Notes under the pieces: model-generated
What the model saw: the letters and a program-made list of their open reading frames with translations, nothing else
Databases searched by the model: none
Told to the model about the DNA's origin: nothing
Made by a program: the position numbers and the translations under genes
Shown here: piece by piece, positions 17,984 through 27,593 of the stretch
Position numbering within the stretch: the stretch's first letter is position 1
Layout: each line of letters opens with the position of its first letter
DNA from: Thalassotalea_H sp040779345
GTDB taxonomy: Bacteria > Pseudomonadota > Gammaproteobacteria > Enterobacterales > Alteromonadaceae
DNA length: 64,000 bases
Assembly (NCBI GenBank): GCA_040779345.1
Contig: JBFONU010000001.1
Location: 124,001-188,000 of the forward strand
Direction: 5' to 3'

Positions 17984-19681
17984 TTAGTTATCTAAGTAAA
18001 TACTGTTAAAGTCTTCTTTATCTTTTTTAATTATTTCACTTTTCCATGATAATTGTTCTGGGTAGGTAGTTTTTGCCTCCTTCAAGACTTTTTGATATTG
18101 CTCTTTATTCTTTAAGGTTTTTAGACAGAGCAATATATTACTGTAAATACTTATTCTTGGAGCATGTTTAACACGTCGAAGTCCCCATTCAATATAGCCT
18201 TGTAACAACTTCTCATCTTTGTCTCTAAAACCGACAATTAATTGATGAGCATAAATATTTGCTTCAATACGGCTACGCCAAGGTAACGGGTTGATAATAT
18301 TTCTAAATGATTGGATATTTTGATGGCCATTTTTTTCATGTGTTGTAACAATATTTGCGGTATGAAAGGTGGAAAGTAAAAACGGACTGAATATCACAAA
18401 AACTAACAGCGAAAAAAACCTCGGTAATAAAGAAGATGAAAGCGGTAAAGTACCAAGGTTAATGTTTAATTCTTTTGTTGTGTAATAAATGAGTAGTAAT
18501 AAAATCAGCCAATGGCTCGCCGAACTATAAAATGGGTATTCAACTTGACTATGTATGGTAATAGGAATGACTAGCGCAATTAAAGCCATTGCTGTTGTTT
18601 TTGTCACATTTTTAAAAAGCCGTAAATAACCAAAAGCGAAAAGTCCTAAACCAATTAAAGCCACAATACCTCCTTCCACTCCCCAGTATAAAATTTCATT
18701 GTGAGGATGATCTAATTTCAACAAAGGCGAAGAAAGCGTTGAATCTGTGAGCTTGGCATTATTATGGTAATCTAAATAGCTGCGCTCAAAACTACCATAA
18801 CCATATCCTGTAATAGGTTTATCTAAAATCATTTTACTTGATATTTGATAGATTTCTTGTCGAGCGAGAATGTTTTGGTGAGATTTTTTAATTAATGAGA
18901 TTGGATGATAAATTAAGGCTATTTTTGCCAATATTATTGCCAGAGTGATAATGGATAGATGATGAATAAAGTTTTTTTTCTGTATTTTGAAAAGTCGTGG
19001 TGCCAGTAACACAATAGCAAGGAAGGCTCCTAACATTCCTGCTCTAGAGTTTTGAATGATCAGAAAGAAAGTACAGATAAAAACAATCGCTTTAATCACG
19101 GCATGCTGGAATTTGTTATCAGTAGTTAACTTTGTCGATAAGTATAAAGCAATAGCGATCCCCGTCGCTAAAAAGCTTGCCATCACATTAGGCTGTAGAA
19201 ACAAGCCGAATGGCCGGGCTTTATGGGGATTAAAGCCTGGATGATCACCAACATCTAAAATAAAAAATTCTATAAAACTCACAATGCATTGGATCATTAC
19301 CGCTGCCAATATCAACCAAAGCAATGCGTCTTTTCGCTTTTTCAACTGCTGAAACTGTTCTAAGGCAAGTAGAAATAATAAACCTGCAAATACACCAAGT
19401 AATTGTAAAGTGACATGTTCTTTAAATTCACTTTGGTAAAAGTAAGGAATTAATAAAAAGAGAAAACCGATAAAGAACATACTATGAGAACGATTATGGT
19501 AGATTATTTTCGTTGAAGAAACTTGCCACAAAGCCATCGATATTAAGCAAGTGACAATTAACCAGCTCATAATATTAAAAGATAGATATAAGCCACTGCC
19601 ACCGGGAGTATCGAGCAAAAAGTGCATACCTATTAAAAAATAGAAGGCTAAAAATGCATAAAAGGCTTTATAAAGAGTCAC
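17984..19681 (-). CDS. PglL/Wzy_C-family O-oligosaccharyltransferase, antisense within the msh locus
   Basis: A 565-residue polytopic protein with about 11-12 membrane helices over residues 1-440 and a soluble C-terminal region. The DHPHNEIL motif (about 321-328) in a large loop is the Wzy_C signature shared by O-antigen ligases and PglL/PilO-type enzymes. The QVEYPFYSSASHW segment near residue 380 is of the kind seen in PglL-type pilin glycosyltransferases. These enzymes move a lipid-linked glycan to Ser/Thr of periplasmic proteins. It lies next to mshA in the opposite direction. I infer MshA or the MshA-like pilin is its target; O-antigen ligase is the main alternative. Confidence 0.78.
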   Translation of the reverse strand: MTLYKAFYAFLAFYFLIGMHFLLDTPGGSGLYLSFNIMSWLIVTCLISMALWQVSSTKIIYHNRSHSMFFIGFLFLLIPYFYQSEFKEHVTLQLLGVFAGLLFLLALEQFQQLKKRKDALLWLILAAVMIQCIVSFIEFFILDVGDHPGFNPHKARPFGLFLQPNVMASFLATGIAIALYLSTKLTTDNKFQHAVIKAIVFICTFFLIIQNSRAGMLGAFLAIVLLAPRLFKIQKKNFIHHLSIITLAIILAKIALIYHPISLIKKSHQNILARQEIYQISSKMILDKPITGYGYGSFERSYLDYHNNAKLTDSTLSSPLLKLDHPHNEILYWGVEGGIVALIGLGLFAFGYLRLFKNVTKTTAMALIALVIPITIHSQVEYPFYSSASHWLILLLLIYYTTKELNINLGTLPLSSSLLPRFFSLLVFVIFSPFLLSTFHTANIVTTHEKNGHQNIQSFRNIINPLPWRSRIEANIYAHQLIVGFRDKDEKLLQGYIEWGLRRVKHAPRISIYSNILLCLKTLKNKEQYQKVLKEAKTTYPEQLSWKSEIIKKDKEDFNSIYLDN

Positions 19682-19867
19682 GTGTTTTTCTAATTTATAA
19701 AATAATTACGTAAAAGGGTAAGTGGCTTTGATATGATTTACAACCAGTTAACAGCTTATTATATCGTCGTTCAGATATATTTTTTTCTAAAAACCTTATA
19801 TGCTTAAATAACTAGTTATTAATTCATCTTTCATAAAACGGCAGTAACAGAAAATAAAAGGCATTTA

Positions 19868-20344
19868 ATGAAAACAAAAGGGTTTACCTTAATAGAGTTA
19901 ATTGTGGTGATTGTCATTATTGGCATTTTAGCGGCCACAGCTGCACCTAAGTTTGTTAACTTTGAGGCAGAAGCTAATACGGCAACATTACTTGCAGTTA
20001 AGGCCTCTATGGAAGGAGCAACGGCGCTTGTATATGGCAAGTCATTGGTTAAAGGTATTCAAAGTAAAAGTTTTAGCCCGACAGATCCAACATTTATTTT
20101 ATTAGAAGATGGCCCTTTATTGGTTGATAAAGGTTACCCGAAAGACTCAACAGCTGATTGGAGACGCTTAATAGATTTTGACGCACAGTCGTTCAAAATA
20201 ACTAAAACAATTGGTGGCGCCATTATAGTGTACTTGTTTGATGATGAAACCCCTCAAAGTATATCGGTACCTTGTATTACGTATTATTTGCCAGTTTCAG
20301 TTTCACAACCTAAACCTATAATTAAAACTAATGACTGTCTATAG
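19868..20344 (+). CDS. Second MshA-like prepilin
   Basis: A 158-residue prepilin: leader MKTKG, then FTLIELIVVIVIIGILAATAAPKF, nearly the same as the MshA helix. The globular domain differs, with only a short echo of MshA around the LIDFDAQSF block. Two Cys (about 137 and 157) can close the C-terminal loop. It starts the mshC-D-O-P run, and its coding end overlaps the mshC start by 14 bp, so it belongs to that operon. It could be a second major pilin, a minor pilin or a tip subunit. Confidence 0.85.
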   Translation: MKTKGFTLIELIVVIVIIGILAATAAPKFVNFEAEANTATLLAVKASMEGATALVYGKSLVKGIQSKSFSPTDPTFILLEDGPLLVDKGYPKDSTADWRRLIDFDAQSFKITKTIGGAIIVYLFDDETPQSISVPCITYYLPVSVSQPKPIIKTNDCL

Positions 20345-20861
20345 AAAGGGGGTTAGGAAATATGCCCAAGGTTTCACGTTAATTGAACTTATCGTCACGA
20401 TTATTATATTGGGTATTATGGCTGCGACAATTGCGCCGCGTTTTTTTACCTCAAATGGCTTTGAAGAATATGCCTATCGAACCGAAGTGGTTGCAACGTT
20501 ACGTGCGGTTCAGTTAAGGGCAATGCAACAAACAGATTCAACTCAGTGTCACAAAGTGAAAACTTCTGCCGATGGAAAAATATTCGGACTGTTAGCAACC
20601 GATAACAGTAGTGACAATTGTGACGAAGGGCAGTGGTTTGATGAAGTTAATGGTAAGTATGACTTATCAAAAGAAGATGGCAGCACAAGCGTTCAGGTTG
20701 ACAGTGAACATTCAGTGAGCTTTGGCGGTAATGACTTTTCTTTTGACCAAATGGGACGACCAGATCTCATTTCATGTGGCAGTCCGTGTATTGTCACGAT
20801 TAATGGAGCTGAAAATTTAACGATAAAAATTGAAGCTGAAGGGTATATTCATGCACTTTAA
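20331..20861 (+). CDS. mshC: MSHA minor prepilin MshC
   Basis: A 176-residue prepilin. An unusually long leader of 14 residues (MTVYRKGVRKYAQG) precedes FTLIELIVTIIILGIMAATI. A GspH/FimT-like fold follows, with a Cys pair (SCGSPC, about 148-153) near the end. The ATG lies inside the end of the upstream prepilin gene. An AAAGGGGG run lies a few bases after this start and could serve a later GTG start. It belongs to the minor pilin set that primes pilus assembly. Confidence 0.82.
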   Translation: MTVYRKGVRKYAQGFTLIELIVTIIILGIMAATIAPRFFTSNGFEEYAYRTEVVATLRAVQLRAMQQTDSTQCHKVKTSADGKIFGLLATDNSSDNCDEGQWFDEVNGKYDLSKEDGSTSVQVDSEHSVSFGGNDFSFDQMGRPDLISCGSPCIVTINGAENLTIKIEAEGYIHAL

Positions 20862-21423
20862 AAACGCCTTGCTCAGCAACAAAAATAAGGGCTTCACCTT
20901 AATAGAAACCATTGTTGGTATTGTTGTATTAGCGATTTCTTTTTCACTGATCACTACTTTAATTTATCCATTAGTTGGGCAAAGTGCCGATCAACTTCAT
21001 CAGATCAAAGCAGCAGAGCTTGGGCAATCAATTATTAACGAAATTCAAAATAAAGCCTTTGATGAAAATTCAGATAAAACAGGCGGACTTATTCGTTGTG
21101 GAGAAGGTACTGATTGTACACCATATGACAAACTAACGAATGAAGAGGGTGGGGTGAGGGCATCATTTGATGATGTTGACGACTATAACGGCGTAGTATT
21201 AGATGAAGATGACTTTGTTAATTCCTTTGGTGACGATCTCGCAGATAAGTATGTCGGTTATGTTGTTGATATTAAAGTATGTAATGATGGTAATTATGAT
21301 GGGGTGTGTAGCTCTCAAGATGTGGCTAATTCGGATACCTTTACCGCTAAGTTAATTACGGTGACCGTAACGACACCAACAGACGCTGCTATTGCTTTTT
21401 CAACCTATCGAGCTAACTTCTGA
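20851..21423 (+). CDS. mshD: MSHA minor prepilin MshD
   Basis: About 190 residues. A leader of 15 residues precedes FTLIETIVGIVVLAISFSLI; the Glu at +5 is kept. GAAGGG at 20838-20843 fixes the start at ATG 20851 rather than the TTG at 20830, giving an 11-bp overlap with mshC. The domain is acidic and rich in Asp/Gly/Asn (DDVDDYNG, CNDGNYDGVC), which could bind Ca. It is followed by a TGATG overlap with mshO. Confidence 0.87.
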   Translation: MHFKNALLSNKNKGFTLIETIVGIVVLAISFSLITTLIYPLVGQSADQLHQIKAAELGQSIINEIQNKAFDENSDKTGGLIRCGEGTDCTPYDKLTNEEGGVRASFDDVDDYNGVVLDEDDFVNSFGDDLADKYVGYVVDIKVCNDGNYDGVCSSQDVANSDTFTAKLITVTVTTPTDAAIAFSTYRANF

Positions 21424-22202
21424 TGAAAAAAATAATGGTTAAACAGCAAGGTTTTACGTTAATTGAACTGATTACTGTTATCATTATTTTGGGAATTCTT
21501 GCTGTGGGGATGAGTCAATTTTTGGGCTTTGGCTCACGCATTTTTTCTGAAACGAGTGCCCGAGACGAGCTGATCTCATCGGCAAGGTTTTCAATTGAAC
21601 GATTAAATAGAGAGTTACGCCACGCACTGCCTAATAGCTTAGTAATTAATGATGACGGGAATTGTTTAAGTTTCACGCCAATTAAAGTGAGTACCGTATA
21701 TACCGATATTCCAGTATCGCCTGAGGCTAAAAGTAAAATAGTACAAGTGATTCCTTTTGCCCATAACGATGGTCGTTTTTCTGCTGATTTAAAGATGATC
21801 GTTTATCCGTTAAAGGCGTCTGATCTCAATGTTAATAGTGGTAAAATATATGAAATTGATACCTTAACACCAAATAGCGACATCCCTGCAACACCATGGC
21901 AAATAACAATAGCCAGCCCTGTTGATGTTCATTTTTCAGCGGATTCACCCACACAGCGTATCTACTTTATTGATAGCGATACTCAGTTTTGCATTGAAGG
22001 AAGTAGTAAACCTTATCAGCTATACCGTTACCAAAATAACACCGATAGAAGCCTAATGGCGGATAATATTGCTGCATATAATTTGAGTGTCAATGAAGCT
22101 TCACAAACAAGAAACGCCACCGCTCAGGTACAATTAACGTTTGAGTTAAACCTAGAAAGTGTGACGTTTAATAACGAGGTGCAAATTCAAAATGTTCCTT
22201 AA
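21423..22202 (+). CDS. mshO: MSHA minor prepilin MshO (PilW/GspJ-like)
   Basis: A 259-residue prepilin with leader MKKIMVKQQG and FTLIELITVIIILGILAVGM. It is long for a pilin and has the PilW/GspJ-like pattern RLNRELRHALPNS after the helix. Minor pilins of this type belong to the initiation complex. It overlaps mshD by three bases and mshP by 11, showing a compact minor-pilin operon. Confidence 0.88.
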   Translation: MKKIMVKQQGFTLIELITVIIILGILAVGMSQFLGFGSRIFSETSARDELISSARFSIERLNRELRHALPNSLVINDDGNCLSFTPIKVSTVYTDIPVSPEAKSKIVQVIPFAHNDGRFSADLKMIVYPLKASDLNVNSGKIYEIDTLTPNSDIPATPWQITIASPVDVHFSADSPTQRIYFIDSDTQFCIEGSSKPYQLYRYQNNTDRSLMADNIAAYNLSVNEASQTRNATAQVQLTFELNLESVTFNNEVQIQNVP

Positions 22203-22617
22203 TTATAGAAAAGAAACACCAACAGTAAGGCCAAAAGGCAGCGCGCTAGTTATTGCCATTTTTATTATTGTTGTAATGACATTATTAGGCACCGCGTTAG
22301 TGCGTATGCTAAGTACCAGCGCAGAAACGATTGTTTATGAAGTGTTAGGCACTCGTGCTTATAATGCTGCGCAAATTGGTTTGCAATGGCAGTTACAGCA
22401 AGTGTTTCCTTTAAATAACACTGCTCAATTATGTTCAGGCACTGTACCTGATTTAAAAAATACAGAGGGATTAGAAAACTGTAAAGTGAGCGTTCAGTGT
22501 GATGATTCGCTTATTGTCGATACGAGGCGTTTTTATACGATTAAAAGTACGGGGCAATGTGAGGTCGCTGATGTGATCACGTCACGCACCTTAGAAGTTA
22601 TCGCAAAATCTTTATAA
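22192..22617 (+). CDS. mshP: MSHA biogenesis protein MshP (PilX-like)
   Basis: A 141-residue protein. The segment GSALVIAIFIIVVMTLLGTALVRM is a PilX/GspK-like membrane helix without the canonical FTLIE, followed by a small Cys-containing domain (four Cys). The call rests on this helix and on position between mshO and mshQ. No clear terminator follows; the next gene is 173 bp away. Confidence 0.85.
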   Translation: MFLNYRKETPTVRPKGSALVIAIFIIVVMTLLGTALVRMLSTSAETIVYEVLGTRAYNAAQIGLQWQLQQVFPLNNTAQLCSGTVPDLKNTEGLENCKVSVQCDDSLIVDTRRFYTIKSTGQCEVADVITSRTLEVIAKSL

Positions 22618-22790
22618 CTCAGTGTTAACATTATAATGAAAAGCAGTGTTGAATTTTTTTACAGTCAACAGACCGACCGTTTTGCTTAAAAATTTAACCC
22701 AATGAAAATAAGTGGTTTTTTATTGTTGGCTTAAACTTTGCTTGTGTTTTGTTAGTTGTTTGTAATGTTGTTTATCCTTTTGAGGTTCTA

Positions 22791-23411
22791 ATGGTTAAAT
22801 TTACAATAAAATTTATTTTTCTCTTGTCAGTAGTTTTTTCTACTTTAACTCAAGCTACCCTTATCACCGATTCTTCAAAATTAACGGGTGATTATTATCA
22901 AACCTATGGCGGAATTGATTTTGCTTGGGCATCCCCTGTGAATATTGAAACATGGAATGAAACACCTACCACTAATTATTTATATGCCCCTGACTTGCAT
23001 GAAGGTTGGGATTATGCAACGGATGCCGAGTTAAATATTTTTAAAGACCACTTTCAACTGTCTGATTTCAAAATTGAAATTGAACCAGGTAAGTTTAGGT
23101 ATAAGCACGCGGTTGAGTTTTGGAATTCATACTTTACGGATGTTCGAGTGTGCTCTGATGACAGTAGCTGCGATGAAAACAATGTTAATAATTTAATCGA
23201 TGGTAAAATAAAAAGTGAGTGGACAACCGGTGTTGAAATAGAGTTAGCCCCTGGATTTACTCAGTTTATTGACGCTATAGATATGGATACTGCAACGTAT
23301 GAAACTATCTATGTTCGCCGAAATGCTCACCCAGTTCCTGAGCCAACGACGTTATTGATTTTTTCGCTCGGCTTAATTGCCCTGTCGCTAAGAGCCCGCT
23401 TTTCTCAATAA
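22791..23411 (+). CDS. PEP-CTERM sorting-domain protein inside the msh locus
   Basis: A secreted protein of 206 residues. It has a signal peptide (about 1-23), a beta-rich body with a possible disulfide pair in DVRCVCSDDSSC-like context (two Cys near 122-127), and a C-terminal PEP-CTERM tail: VPEPTT (182-187), a membrane helix, then LRARFSQ. Such tails are cut by an exosortase (EpsH/XrtA type), which is not in this window. GAGG at 22782-22785 selects the ATG at 22791 over an earlier in-frame ATG at 22749. It stands between mshP and mshQ and is followed by a terminator. The function is unknown; a surface or matrix protein is plausible. Confidence 0.8.
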   Translation: MVKFTIKFIFLLSVVFSTLTQATLITDSSKLTGDYYQTYGGIDFAWASPVNIETWNETPTTNYLYAPDLHEGWDYATDAELNIFKDHFQLSDFKIEIEPGKFRYKHAVEFWNSYFTDVRVCSDDSSCDENNVNNLIDGKIKSEWTTGVEIELAPGFTQFIDAIDMDTATYETIYVRRNAHPVPEPTTLLIFSLGLIALSLRARFSQ

Positions 23412-23473
23412 ACATTTTTAAAACAGCTTAAGTTTTAAGAAAATCCCCCCCCAGTTTCGTTTCATGAAAACTT

Positions 23474-23507
23474 GGCTTTGCAGGATGCAGAGCCTTTTCT
23501 TTTTCTA
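23474..23507 (+). terminator. Terminator after the PEP-CTERM gene
   Basis: GGCTTTGCA (23474-23482) pairs with TGCAGAGCC (23486-23494; one G-U pair) and is followed by TTTTCTTTTT. It separates the PEP-CTERM gene from mshQ, so mshQ likely has its own promoter. Confidence 0.75.
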
Positions 23508-23594
23508 TTTAATACATATCCTTACTTGTTAAATGGCGAAGTTCAGAGTAACTTTAATCTAATGATACTCTCGTTAGTTTGTGAAGTTAGTTGA

Positions 23595-26500
23595 ATGCGA
23601 AATTTGCTGAAATACTTTTCTTATCTTCTTTTTTCTCTTTCATTTCCTGTGTTAGCAGTTAACCAGTGCTCGCCTTATATTACTAATGCGGCATTGAATG
23701 AAGTTTTCTTTAAAAAAACAGGTGCTGATAGAGCGTCATTTATTGAAATTAAACTCTTAGATAGTAACCAACCTAACGCGATTTCGGCTAGCATCTACAA
23801 CCAGTGGAAAATCAGAATTTGTGATGGTAGCAACTCTTGTTTTACTAAAGCGCTGAGCTTTGCTACTGAGCCCCCTACAGGGAGCACTTATCCATGGCTA
23901 TATGTTGAATCTCCTATTCTTGATGATAGCTATATTAATTTTTATAATGGTTTTGACTTAGCCCTAATAGATGAAAATGACGATTATATTGATTATATAC
24001 AAGTTAATAATAAGTCTTATCAAACAGTTAACTGTATTAAAGATGAGTTTGCCTACGTATTTGATGTACCTGCAACACAAAATGGCACTAAATTATTACA
24101 TCGTATTCCTGATGGCACTGGTGATTGGGTTGTCGTAAACGCAGCAAAAATTAACACTCCTGGTGATGGAAATGGTTATGGTTTCCCTTATTTAGTTATC
24201 AATGATGCCGTTGCCGTTCAGGGGCAAAATATTACTTTTACTGTTTATTTAGTCGATGAAAATGGTGCGCCAACAACCAGTAATAACATCATCAGTTTTC
24301 GATATAAAACTATTAACGGTTCAGCAATAGGAGACACTCACTTTTCTAACGTTGACTTCACTATTGCTTATATTCCGGCTGATCAAACTTCAATTACATT
24401 ACCAGCAATATCGACTGTTTTGATTGGCGATCAGGTGACCCGCAACTTTACACTTTTTATTGACGGCTCTAGTGCGGCAAACATTAGTGATGGCTTTGCA
24501 CAAGGAACCATTCAGCCTTTGCCAAATCCTGTATTTAGCTGTGATGCTACTTTTGTTGATGGGGCAACTAGTCATTCGTCAAGTGGTAATGTTAGCTTTG
24601 ATGATTGGTCTTATATTTTTGATAATCCAGATGGTGTGTTGCAATCACCAACGGTGACAAATTTTGCGCCAACATCAACTTGCTGGGGATTTGGTGATTG
24701 CTCGGCAAGTGGTAGCCCAACTACCCCAATTGATTTAGGCACATTCATCACAACGAGTAGTACAGAGCGAAGAGATGCCACTATCGGCAGTCCTATCACT
24801 ATTGGTGATGATGGCATTAACGAGTACGACTTTGTGAATGTTGAAGCTGGTGGCTCGTTAACAACCTCTAATGCCCATTCAACGTATTACATGCGAGGCT
24901 TATATTCTGCTGGCTCCAATGCTGTGATCAACTTAGCCCCGGGTGATTACTATATTGAATACCTCACTATTGGTTCAGGGACATTACTGTATATTACTGA
25001 GCCTGGCGTGGTGCGATTATTTGTTAAAAGTTCAATTTGGATCGGCTCCTATAGTGAGTTTAATCATCAAGCTGATAATGACCGCCAATTACATATTGCC
25101 AGTTATGACCAAATTGTTGTTGATACTGCTGTACGCGTTAAAGGTTTGATATACTCAGTAAGCAATACGTTTATCAACCCGTCAGCCCATGTTTATGGTG
25201 CGGTATCGGGGAGTAATGTCTATTTAAGTACCGATGCGCGTATTTATACGCAATGTATTTCTACAGCACCAAAGGTCGATCATTATCAAATTATTCATGA
25301 TGGTAATGGCCTGACTTGCGAGGCGGAAACTATCACGATAAAAGCGTGTACTAATGCGTTTGATGGTACCTGTACCCAATTTACGGGCGAGACATCTCTG
25401 GATTTGACCCTTTCAGGAACCAGCCAAACGTTTACCCAAAGCGTACCTTCTTTTACAAACGGCGCTACAACTATTAATGTGAATTATGTTTACCCCGATG
25501 AGCCTGTTACCTTATCGGTAGCTAATACAAGTATTCCTGCTAATAATGGTTATGTTTGTAATAATGACGCCCCTAATGATTGTATAATAACCTTTGCTGA
25601 CAGCGGTTTTAGCTTTTCCACTCAACCCAATAGTAATGCTTTACTAACTGAGCAAATTGCGGGTAAACCTTCCAACCTTGGCTTTGATGCATCACCTTTA
25701 TACTTAAGAGCAGTTGAAAAAAATAGTGAAACAGGGGCTTGCCAAGCGGCATTAACAGGAACAGTCGAGGTTGAGTTAGCAGCCGAATGTGAAAACCCTT
25801 TAAAGTGCGCTGGAGCTCAAGTTGATATTAATGGTACTAATATTCTAACCTTTGATGCCGGTGATAATGGATTATCAGGCAGTTTGTCGACGGTTAATTT
25901 GAATTTTGGAGACGCTAATCAAGAATATGCACCATTTAATTTAACCTATCCAGATGTTGGTCTACTTAAATTACATGCAAAATATAAATTGGCAGAGCCA
26001 GATCCTAACAACGCTGTTAATCAATATATGACGGGTGAAAGTAATAGCTTTGTTGTTCGCCCTTTTGGCTTTCATATGAATATTGCCCCTGATAGCAGTG
26101 GCAATACCACTAACCCAAAAGCGACGGATGCTACGGGTGATAAATTTAAAAAAGCAGGGGAAAACTTTGAGGTTATTGTCACTAGCATGCAATGGGAAGA
26201 TGGCGATGATGATGATTTAGATGGCTATCCTGATAGTAATGCGGTATTGAAAAATAATTTCCCTACCTTGAATTTTGGCAATGAAATAACACCTGTAAAC
26301 GTTGAGTTGATACATAGTTTAATTGCTCCTGACCCTATCACAGGTGAGTGGGGCATTTTATCTGGAGGCTTGTATTCGGCTTTTTCAAATGGCGTTAAAA
26401 GTCAAAATATAAATTGGAACGAAGTTGGCGTATTAAGCTTAACTGCTCGAATTGAAAGTAATGGTGATTATCTAACCGGCAGTGTCGTTAATACGACAGA

Positions 26501-27593
26501 GCCATTCGTCGGACGATTTACACCGGATCATTTTGAAATTTCTAATGTTGAGAATGGCGATATAGTTAATCGGAATTTGTGCTTAGGACTAACACCTAAA
26601 AGTTATACTTACATTGGCGAAATGAATAACGCAGTGCTTACTGAAGGCGCATTAATATATGGTGTTGAGCCTGAGTTTTTATTAACGGCGAAATCTTCTC
26701 TTCTAGATAGTGATGGCAACGCTACAACGACAATGAATTATTCAGGTGACTTTAATAAACTGGACAATAGTCGAGTTTTTGGAGTTCCTACCACAAAAGA
26801 TGGGAGTAAAAAAGGCAGTGATAACGGTGATTTACTCATTATTGCCAATCTTGATAACGTGGTAAATACTGAAACAGGAAACTTTACGGGTGAACAAATA
26901 ATTCGTTATTCAGAAAATGACCATTTTACTTACCCGAGAGAGAAAAACACTCAGGTAGCGCCTTTCGAAGCCGATATAAATTTAAGTATTACCTCAATTA
27001 TCGATTATGATGATATTGAAACAAAAGATTATACCTCTACTGATGATCTTGAATTTCCAAATACTATATTAACCTTACACCCTGTTGGTACTAATATTCG
27101 CTTCGGCCGTTGGCAAATTAATAACGCTTATGGGCCTGAAACCGAAAATTTACCCGTTCCTATGACTATACAACAATGGGATGGCAGTAACTTTATCACT
27201 AATCCAGATGAAAGTTGTATGGTACCGGCTTCAATAACAAACCCTGAGGATAAAAGAGCCGGAGCAATTTGGAGTTCCTCCATGGATGATGGACAATATC
27301 GCCTGTTTGATTTAGAGATAACAGACGCATTATTCATTGAAAATACTGATGCTACAGTGGCAGGCAGTTTCGATAATGGGGAATTAATGCTAGCTCCTAA
27401 TCAGTTTGTTTTTTCTGCACCTAACAATCGCGCACAAGGGGCGTTAAAGTTTGAATATCAAGTACCCTCATGGCTTAAATATGACTGGAAAGAACAAGAT
27501 GGTAGCTTTGATGATAACCCGACAGGGTTAATAAATTTTGGCTTATTTCGCGGTAACGATCGCATTATTTCATGGCGGGAAGTCGGTAATTAA
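23595..27593 (+). CDS. mshQ: MSHA adhesin-like protein MshQ (DUF6701)
   Basis: A very large exported protein of 1332 residues with a signal peptide (1-21). Reading along it: a lamin-tail-like domain (about 25-190, with FIEIKLLD), a Calx-beta-like domain (about 204-300), a beta-helix-like region (about 400-560), then a DUF6701 region to the end (VRPFGFHMNI, RFTPDHFEIS, and the closing TGLINFGLFRGNDRIISWRE motif). MshQ closes the msh locus in many Alteromonadales and Vibrio; it is often thought to be a pilus-associated surface adhesin, but its role is not settled. The many Cys pairs and Asp/Asn-rich turns suit an extracellular, Ca-binding protein. Confidence 0.88.
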   Translation: MRNLLKYFSYLLFSLSFPVLAVNQCSPYITNAALNEVFFKKTGADRASFIEIKLLDSNQPNAISASIYNQWKIRICDGSNSCFTKALSFATEPPTGSTYPWLYVESPILDDSYINFYNGFDLALIDENDDYIDYIQVNNKSYQTVNCIKDEFAYVFDVPATQNGTKLLHRIPDGTGDWVVVNAAKINTPGDGNGYGFPYLVINDAVAVQGQNITFTVYLVDENGAPTTSNNIISFRYKTINGSAIGDTHFSNVDFTIAYIPADQTSITLPAISTVLIGDQVTRNFTLFIDGSSAANISDGFAQGTIQPLPNPVFSCDATFVDGATSHSSSGNVSFDDWSYIFDNPDGVLQSPTVTNFAPTSTCWGFGDCSASGSPTTPIDLGTFITTSSTERRDATIGSPITIGDDGINEYDFVNVEAGGSLTTSNAHSTYYMRGLYSAGSNAVINLAPGDYYIEYLTIGSGTLLYITEPGVVRLFVKSSIWIGSYSEFNHQADNDRQLHIASYDQIVVDTAVRVKGLIYSVSNTFINPSAHVYGAVSGSNVYLSTDARIYTQCISTAPKVDHYQIIHDGNGLTCEAETITIKACTNAFDGTCTQFTGETSLDLTLSGTSQTFTQSVPSFTNGATTINVNYVYPDEPVTLSVANTSIPANNGYVCNNDAPNDCIITFADSGFSFSTQPNSNALLTEQIAGKPSNLGFDASPLYLRAVEKNSETGACQAALTGTVEVELAAECENPLKCAGAQVDINGTNILTFDAGDNGLSGSLSTVNLNFGDANQEYAPFNLTYPDVGLLKLHAKYKLAEPDPNNAVNQYMTGESNSFVVRPFGFHMNIAPDSSGNTTNPKATDATGDKFKKAGENFEVIVTSMQWEDGDDDDLDGYPDSNAVLKNNFPTLNFGNEITPVNVELIHSLIAPDPITGEWGILSGGLYSAFSNGVKSQNINWNEVGVLSLTARIESNGDYLTGSVVNTTEPFVGRFTPDHFEISNVENGDIVNRNLCLGLTPKSYTYIGEMNNAVLTEGALIYGVEPEFLLTAKSSLLDSDGNATTTMNYSGDFNKLDNSRVFGVPTTKDGSKKGSDNGDLLIIANLDNVVNTETGNFTGEQIIRYSENDHFTYPREKNTQVAPFEADINLSITSIIDYDDIETKDYTSTDDLEFPNTILTLHPVGTNIRFGRWQINNAYGPETENLPVPMTIQQWDGSNFITNPDESCMVPASITNPEDKRAGAIWSSSMDDGQYRLFDLEITDALFIENTDATVAGSFDNGELMLAPNQFVFSAPNNRAQGALKFEYQVPSWLKYDWKEQDGSFDDNPTGLINFGLFRGNDRIISWREVGN

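Noticed and set aside
18500..19681. O-antigen ligase identity for the Wzy_C protein
   Set aside because: Not excluded, but position beside mshA and the C-terminal segment favour a PglL-type pilin oligosaccharyltransferase; no LPS gene is nearby.
23445..23452. Run of eight Cs after the PEP-CTERM gene
   Set aside because: Considered as a phase-variation tract, but it lies after the stop codon and before a terminator, so slippage would have no clear effect.
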